From positions 1 to 8,884 of the forward strand of contig JAQWKF010000026.1 in NCBI GenBank assembly GCA_029247985.1: DNA of 8,884 nt, given 5' to 3'. The stretch is from Flavobacteriaceae bacterium. GTDB lineage: Bacteria; Bacteroidota; Bacteroidia; Flavobacteriales; Flavobacteriaceae. Under the pieces are notes generated by a model, which ran no database searches, was not told the DNA's origin, and saw only the letters and a list, made by a program, of their open reading frames with translations. The translations under genes and the position numbers were made by a program. Shown piece by piece: positions 5,408 to 8,884 of this stretch; position 1 is the first letter of the stretch, and each line of letters opens with the position of its first letter.

Positions 5408-7736
5408 CGCCAAGTTCACTTTCAGCCGTTGTAATAGCTTCTTGAACTTCAGTGGCAGTACCTTCAAACACCTTTACTTGTTCAACTTCCTGTCCGTCTT
5501 GGTCAGTAACCACTGTTAGGGTACCTTTAGCCATACCCTCGTCAGTGCGTTCCATTTGCACTTCTACATGAAGCACATCGGAACTGTGGCCATCACCTAA
5601 TAGGGGTGCCATCACAAGACCGATCAAACACGTAAGTTTAATCAAAATATTCATGGAAGGACCTGAAGTATCTTTAAATGGATCTCCAACCGTATCGCCA
5701 GTAACTGCAGCTTTGTGCGCTTCACTACCTTTAAATGTCATCTCACCATCGATCTCTACACCGGCTTCAAATGATTTTTTGGCGTTGTCCCATGCACCAC
5801 CAGCGTTATTTTGGAAAATTGCCCACATAACACCAGACACACATACACCTGCCATATAACCACCGAGTGGTTCAGCGCCAAATAATAAACCAATTAAAAT
5901 GGGAGTAATAATGGTAATTAAACCAGGTAATAGCATTTCCTTAAGTGCGGCCTTAGTAGAAATATCTACACACTTAGCATACTCAGGCTTTCCTTTTCCT
6001 TCTAAAATTCCAGGGATTTCTTTAAACTGACGACGCACCTCCTGCACCATTTCCATGGCGGCCTTACCAACAGATTGCATGGCAAGTGCAGAAAATACAA
6101 CAGGAATCATACCCCCTACAAATAACATTGCCAGTACATCCGCTTTAAAGATGTTGATTCCGTCAATACCCGTAAATGTTACATAAGCAGCAAATAGTGC
6201 CAAGGCTGTAAGTGCAGCAGAGGCAATAGCAAATCCTTTACCTACCGCAGCAGTGGTGTTTCCTACAGAATCTAAGATATCTGTACGCTCACGTACTCGT
6301 GGCTCAAGTTCACTCATTTCAGCTACGCCCCCCGCATTGTCCGCGATAGGACCAAAGGCATCAATTGCCAATTGCATTGCGGTGGTTGCCATCATGGCAG
6401 AAGCCGCAAGCGCAACTCCATAGAAGCCCGCTAGTGCATAAGAACCATAAATAGCAGCTGCAAATAAAATAACAGATGAAAAGGTAGATTTCATACCCAC
6501 AGCCAGTCCAGCGATAATATTGGTAGCAGCACCTGTAGAACTATTTTGAACGATGTCCATTACAGGTTTTTTACCTAGTGAGGTATAATATGCGGTTACC
6601 ATAGAAATCAAGGCACCAACAGCTAACCCAATACAGGCAGCAAAAAATACGTTTATAGATGGAACAGCAACAACCCCTTCTCCAAAGAAAGTCATGTTGA
6701 TGGTGTCTTCTAGCATCCAGTCAATTAAAAACCAACTCGCAACCAATGTCAATAAAATTGCAGCCCAGTTTCCAGTGTCAAGCGCTTTTTGTACTTGAGG
6801 CTCTTTTGCGTCGTTAGATTTGATACGAACAAATAACGTTCCAATGATAGATGCCAATACACCTACACCAGCAATGACCAATGGCAACAGTATTGGTCCC
6901 ATTCCATTAAAAGAAATAAGTTCAGTGCCAGCGTCTAGCATGTCTTTTACGACATAATTACCCAACACCATAGCAGCCAAAACGGTCGCTACGTAAGAAC
7001 CAAACAAGTCGGCACCCATTCCAGCTACATCGCCCACGTTATCACCAACATTATCAGCAATTGTTGCTGGATTACGGGGATCGTCTTCAGGTATGCCTGC
7101 CTCTACTTTTCCAACAAGGTCAGCACCAACATCTGCAGCCTTGGTATAAATACCTCCACCAACACGTGCAAACAATGCAATAGATTCTGCACCTAAAGAA
7201 AAGCCTGCTAGGGTTTCTAGCACAATGGTCATGTTCGCATAGAAGCTTCCTTCTTGACCCATAAACTGACCAATAAAAAACAAAAACAATAAGCTCAATC
7301 CTAATACTGCTAGTCCCGCTACGCCCAGTCCCATTACGGTGCCCCCGTTAAAAGATACATTCAATGCATTTGGCAAACTTGTTTTGGCAGCCTGAGCAGT
7401 ACGTGCATTGGCGTCAGTGGCAATACGCATCCCGATGTTACCAGCAAAAGCACTAAAAAAAGCACCAAAAATAAAGGCAGGCACAATCATCCAGTGGGTA
7501 GATTCAACAAGAGTAGAAACAATGTATAAGGCGACAGATGCACCAACAACAAAAAAGGATAACAATCGATATTCAGCACCTAAAAATGCAAGTGCGCCTT
7601 CTTTAATAGCGCTTGAAATTTCAATCATCTTCGCGTCTCCAGCGGCTTGCTTGCGCACCCATTGAGCTTTGATAATCATAACTATTAGGCCAAGTACAGC
7701 TAGTACTATTGGAAGGTAAAAAACAAATTCGTTCAT
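5394..7736 (-). CDS. hppA: Membrane-bound K+-dependent ion-translocating pyrophosphatase
   Basis: This 780-residue inner-membrane pump couples hydrolysis of PPi to ion export. About 16 membrane helices are expected. Catalytic and Mg-PPi motifs are intact: DVGADLVGKVEAGIPEDDP (202-220), DNVGDNVGDVAGMGADLF (228-245), DNAGGVAEMSELEPRVRERTD (466-486), NNAGGAWDNAKKSFEAG (643-659) and TGDTVGDPFKDTSGP (679-693). The GNTTAAVGKG segment (492-501) has Ala496 and Gly499, which mark K+-dependent enzymes; K+-independent ones have Lys and Thr there. No glutamate is present at the usual helix-6 sites (FGSYVA, 245-250), while E184 in GAES of helix 5 matches, from memory, the Flavobacterium-type H+-pumping group. 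The automatic label 'sodium-translocating' may therefore be wrong. Residues about 714-780 form a hydrophilic C-terminal extension after the last helix. pdhB ends 19 bases upstream, so co-transcription is likely. Confidence 0.96.
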   Translation of the reverse strand: MNEFVFYLPIVLAVLGLIVMIIKAQWVRKQAAGDAKMIEISSAIKEGALAFLGAEYRLLSFFVVGASVALYIVSTLVESTHWMIVPAFIFGAFFSAFAGNIGMRIATDANARTAQAAKTSLPNALNVSFNGGTVMGLGVAGLAVLGLSLLFLFFIGQFMGQEGSFYANMTIVLETLAGFSLGAESIALFARVGGGIYTKAADVGADLVGKVEAGIPEDDPRNPATIADNVGDNVGDVAGMGADLFGSYVATVLAAMVLGNYVVKDMLDAGTELISFNGMGPILLPLVIAGVGVLASIIGTLFVRIKSNDAKEPQVQKALDTGNWAAILLTLVASWFLIDWMLEDTINMTFFGEGVVAVPSINVFFAACIGLAVGALISMVTAYYTSLGKKPVMDIVQNSSTGAATNIIAGLAVGMKSTFSSVILFAAAIYGSYALAGFYGVALAASAMMATTAMQLAIDAFGPIADNAGGVAEMSELEPRVRERTDILDSVGNTTAAVGKGFAIASAALTALALFAAYVTFTGIDGINIFKADVLAMLFVGGMIPVVFSALAMQSVGKAAMEMVQEVRRQFKEIPGILEGKGKPEYAKCVDISTKAALKEMLLPGLITIITPILIGLLFGAEPLGGYMAGVCVSGVMWAIFQNNAGGAWDNAKKSFEAGVEIDGEMTFKGSEAHKAAVTGDTVGDPFKDTSGPSMNILIKLTCLIGLVMAPLLGDGHSSDVLHVEVQMERTDEGMAKGTLTVVTDQDGQEVEQVKVFEGTATEVQEAITTAESELGVTKK

Positions 7737-7755
7737 GTGTAGTGTGGTAAATGGT

Positions 7756-8730
7756 TTAATTCATAACTTTTTTTACAGCGCGCACAACATCCTCATGGTT
7801 GGGTAACCATTCTTGTAATAATACAGGGGAATAAGGTGCAGGCGTATCGGCCGTATTGATCTTCTGAACAGGAGCGTCCAAATAATCAAAAGCCTGGCTT
7901 TGAACCTGATAAGTAATTTCGGTAGATATATTTCCAAAGGGCCATGATTCTTCTAAAATAACCAATCTGTTGGTTTTTTTAACAGAAGTAAGGATGGTAT
8001 CCATATCCAGTGGGCGAATGGTTCTCAAATCAATAAGCTCACAAGAAATATTTTCTTTTGCTAATACATCAACCGCTTTTTGCGCTTCTTTTAAAATTTT
8101 TCCAAAGGAAACTATCGTAACGTCTTGCCCTTGTTGCTTCACTTCTGCAACGCCGATAGGCAAAACATATTCACCTTCTGGAACTTCGCCTTTGTCTCCA
8201 TACATTTGCTCAGATTCCATAAAAATAACGGGGTCGTTATCTCTAATGGCAGCCTTTAATAAGCCTTTGGCATCATATGGGTTTGCAGGTACAATTACTT
8301 TAAGGCCAGGGCAGTTGGCATACCAGCTCTCAAAAGCCTGTGAGTGGGTTGCGGCTAGCTGACCAGCGGAACCAGTTGGCCCGCGAAATACGATTGGACA
8401 TGGAAATTGCCCGCCAGACATCTGACGAATTTTTGCCGCGTTGTTTATAATTTGATCAATACCAACTAGTGCAAAATTAAATGTCATAAACTCAATGATG
8501 GGTCTGTTACCGGTCATGGTAGAACCCACGCCAATACCAGCAAATCCAAGTTCGGAAATTGGAGTATCAATTACACGCTTTTCACCAAACTCATCCAACA
8601 TGCCTTTAGAAGCTTTGTAAGCACCGTTGTACTCGGCAACTTCCTCACCCATTAAATATATGCTATCGTCTAAGCGCATTTCCTCAGACATTGCTTCACA
8701 TATTGCTTCTCGAAATTGAATGGTTCTCAT
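7756..8730 (-). CDS. pdhB: Pyruvate dehydrogenase E1 component, beta subunit
   Basis: This 324-residue protein is the beta chain of the alpha2beta2 type E1, which with E1 alpha, E2 and E3 converts pyruvate to acetyl-CoA in the cytoplasm. The N-terminal transketolase-pyrimidine domain covers about 3-180, with MGEEVAEYNGAYK (27-39), DTPISELGFAGIGVG (55-69; E60 is the glutamate expected to touch the aminopyrimidine of thiamine diphosphate) and FRGPTGSAGQLAATHSQ (115-131). The C-terminal transketolase domain covers about 195-318, with DLRTIRPLD (234-242) and EESWPFGNISTEI (260-272). Length is normal. A branched-chain 2-oxoacid E1 beta is the main alternative, but PdhB fits better. No pdhA or E2 gene is visible here; in Flavobacteriia pdhB commonly lies apart from pdhA and near etfB, as here. 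A good promoter lies just upstream. Confidence 0.94.
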   Translation of the reverse strand: MRTIQFREAICEAMSEEMRLDDSIYLMGEEVAEYNGAYKASKGMLDEFGEKRVIDTPISELGFAGIGVGSTMTGNRPIIEFMTFNFALVGIDQIINNAAKIRQMSGGQFPCPIVFRGPTGSAGQLAATHSQAFESWYANCPGLKVIVPANPYDAKGLLKAAIRDNDPVIFMESEQMYGDKGEVPEGEYVLPIGVAEVKQQGQDVTIVSFGKILKEAQKAVDVLAKENISCELIDLRTIRPLDMDTILTSVKKTNRLVILEESWPFGNISTEITYQVQSQAFDYLDAPVQKINTADTPAPYSPVLLQEWLPNHEDVVRAVKKVMN

Positions 8731-8747
8731 ATATATTTTAAGTGGCG

Positions 8748-8778
8748 CAAAAGTAGCAATAAAATACCTTAAAGCAAA
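8748..8778 (-). promoter_or_regulatory. Promoter of pdhB (-hppA)
   Basis: The minus strand reads TTTG (8778-8775), a 19-base spacer, then TACTTTTG (8755-8748), a full match to the Bacteroidota TTTG/TAnnTTTG consensus. The start point would be near 8743, giving a leader of about a dozen A/T-rich bases to the ATG at 8730, with no Shine-Dalgarno sequence. hppA has no clear promoter of its own and probably depends on this one. Confidence 0.72.
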
Positions 8779-8789
8779 AGACTTCTATT

Positions 8790-8807
8790 TATTATGCGTG
8801 CATAGTA
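8790..8807 (+). promoter_or_regulatory. Candidate operator dyad between pdhB and etfB
   Basis: TATGC-GT-GCATA (8793-8804) is a perfect 5-base inverted repeat with a 2-base centre. After one mismatch, two more pairs extend it to 8790-8807. It sits between the two divergent promoters and covers the -33 region of etfB. A regulator binding here could affect both. The arms are short and chance is not excluded. Confidence 0.3.
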
Positions 8808-8823
8808 TTTTTTTATACATTTG
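8793..8823 (+). promoter_or_regulatory. Promoter of etfB
   Basis: TACATTTG (8816-8823) is a full match to the TAnnTTTG -7 consensus, 17 bases before the etfB ATG at 8841. At 19 bases upstream lies TATG (8793-8796), a 3-of-4 match to TTTG. The -33 boxes of this promoter and the opposing pdhB promoter are only about 14 bases apart. Confidence 0.62.
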
Positions 8824-8840
8824 AACTAAATTCTAAATCT

Positions 8841-8884
8841 ATGAACATACTCGTTTGCATAAGCCATGTTCCCGACACCACCTC
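8841..8884 (+). CDS. etfB: Electron transfer flavoprotein subunit beta (5' fragment)
   Basis: Only the first 14 codons are in the window, reading MNILVCISHVPDTT. This is the characteristic start of EtfB/FixA proteins (M-K/N-I-L-V-C-x-x-x-V-P-D-T), the first strand of the nucleotide-binding fold. EtfB pairs with EtfA to carry electrons from acyl-CoA and related dehydrogenases to the quinone pool. The open frame runs off the right edge. Its position divergent from pdhB is a familiar flavobacterial arrangement, which supports the call despite the short sequence. etfA would be expected downstream, outside the window. Confidence 0.8.
   Translation, partial: MNILVCISHVPDTT

Noticed and set aside
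7408..7665. 85-codon plus-strand open frame inside hppA (similarly 5653-5859)
   Set aside because: Both are antisense to conserved pyrophosphatase motifs. Their low-complexity composition reflects the complement of Ala/Gly-rich helices.
7970..8362. 130-codon open frame on the plus strand inside pdhB
   Set aside because: It is fully antisense to a well-conserved gene, shows no family features, and has no promoter-like sequence before it.

Overview
The window comes from a low-GC member of the Bacteroidota, most probably Flavobacteriia. The evidence is the GLPGLI-family protein, the outer-membrane barrel receptor with an N-terminal CarboxypepD_reg-like domain, Bacteroidota-type promoters (TTTG, 18-19 bases, TAnnTTTG), and a pdhB gene divergent from etfB. 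No mobile element, CRISPR array, tRNA or rRNA is visible. No stretch over 300 bases lacks a gene.

Layout. Bases 1-139 hold, on the minus strand, a good promoter followed directly by what I read as a SAM-II (metA-type) riboswitch. Its regulated gene lies off the left edge. Bases 146-4671 hold three minus-strand cell-envelope genes, transcribed in the order GLPGLI protein, outer-membrane barrel receptor, DUF6588-like barrel protein. The first two are 3 bases apart. A 112-base divergent region separates them from a plus-strand deoxynucleoside kinase gene. That gene overlaps the end of the oppositely oriented membrane pyrophosphatase gene hppA by 14 bases. hppA lies 19 bases downstream of pdhB (pyruvate dehydrogenase E1 beta), probably in the same transcript. 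pdhB faces etfB (electron-transfer flavoprotein beta, only 14 codons visible) across a 110-base region with one promoter in each direction.

How the genes fit together. The right half is core energy metabolism: acetyl-CoA formation, PPi-driven ion pumping, electron transfer from acyl-CoA dehydrogenases, and nucleoside salvage, which feeds the nucleotide synthesis that releases PPi. The left half is envelope biology of unknown substrate. The far left is methionine/SAM regulation.

Most notable points: the SAM-II aptamer has a perfect 11-base downstream complement that would unfold it, and this competes with a second 9-base stem. The pyrophosphatase carries residues that suggest a K+-dependent, Flavobacterium-type proton pump rather than the usual 'sodium-translocating' label, and it has an extra C-terminal domain of about 65 residues. 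I found no clearly new multi-gene system; the receptor/GLPGLI pair is the least understood unit.
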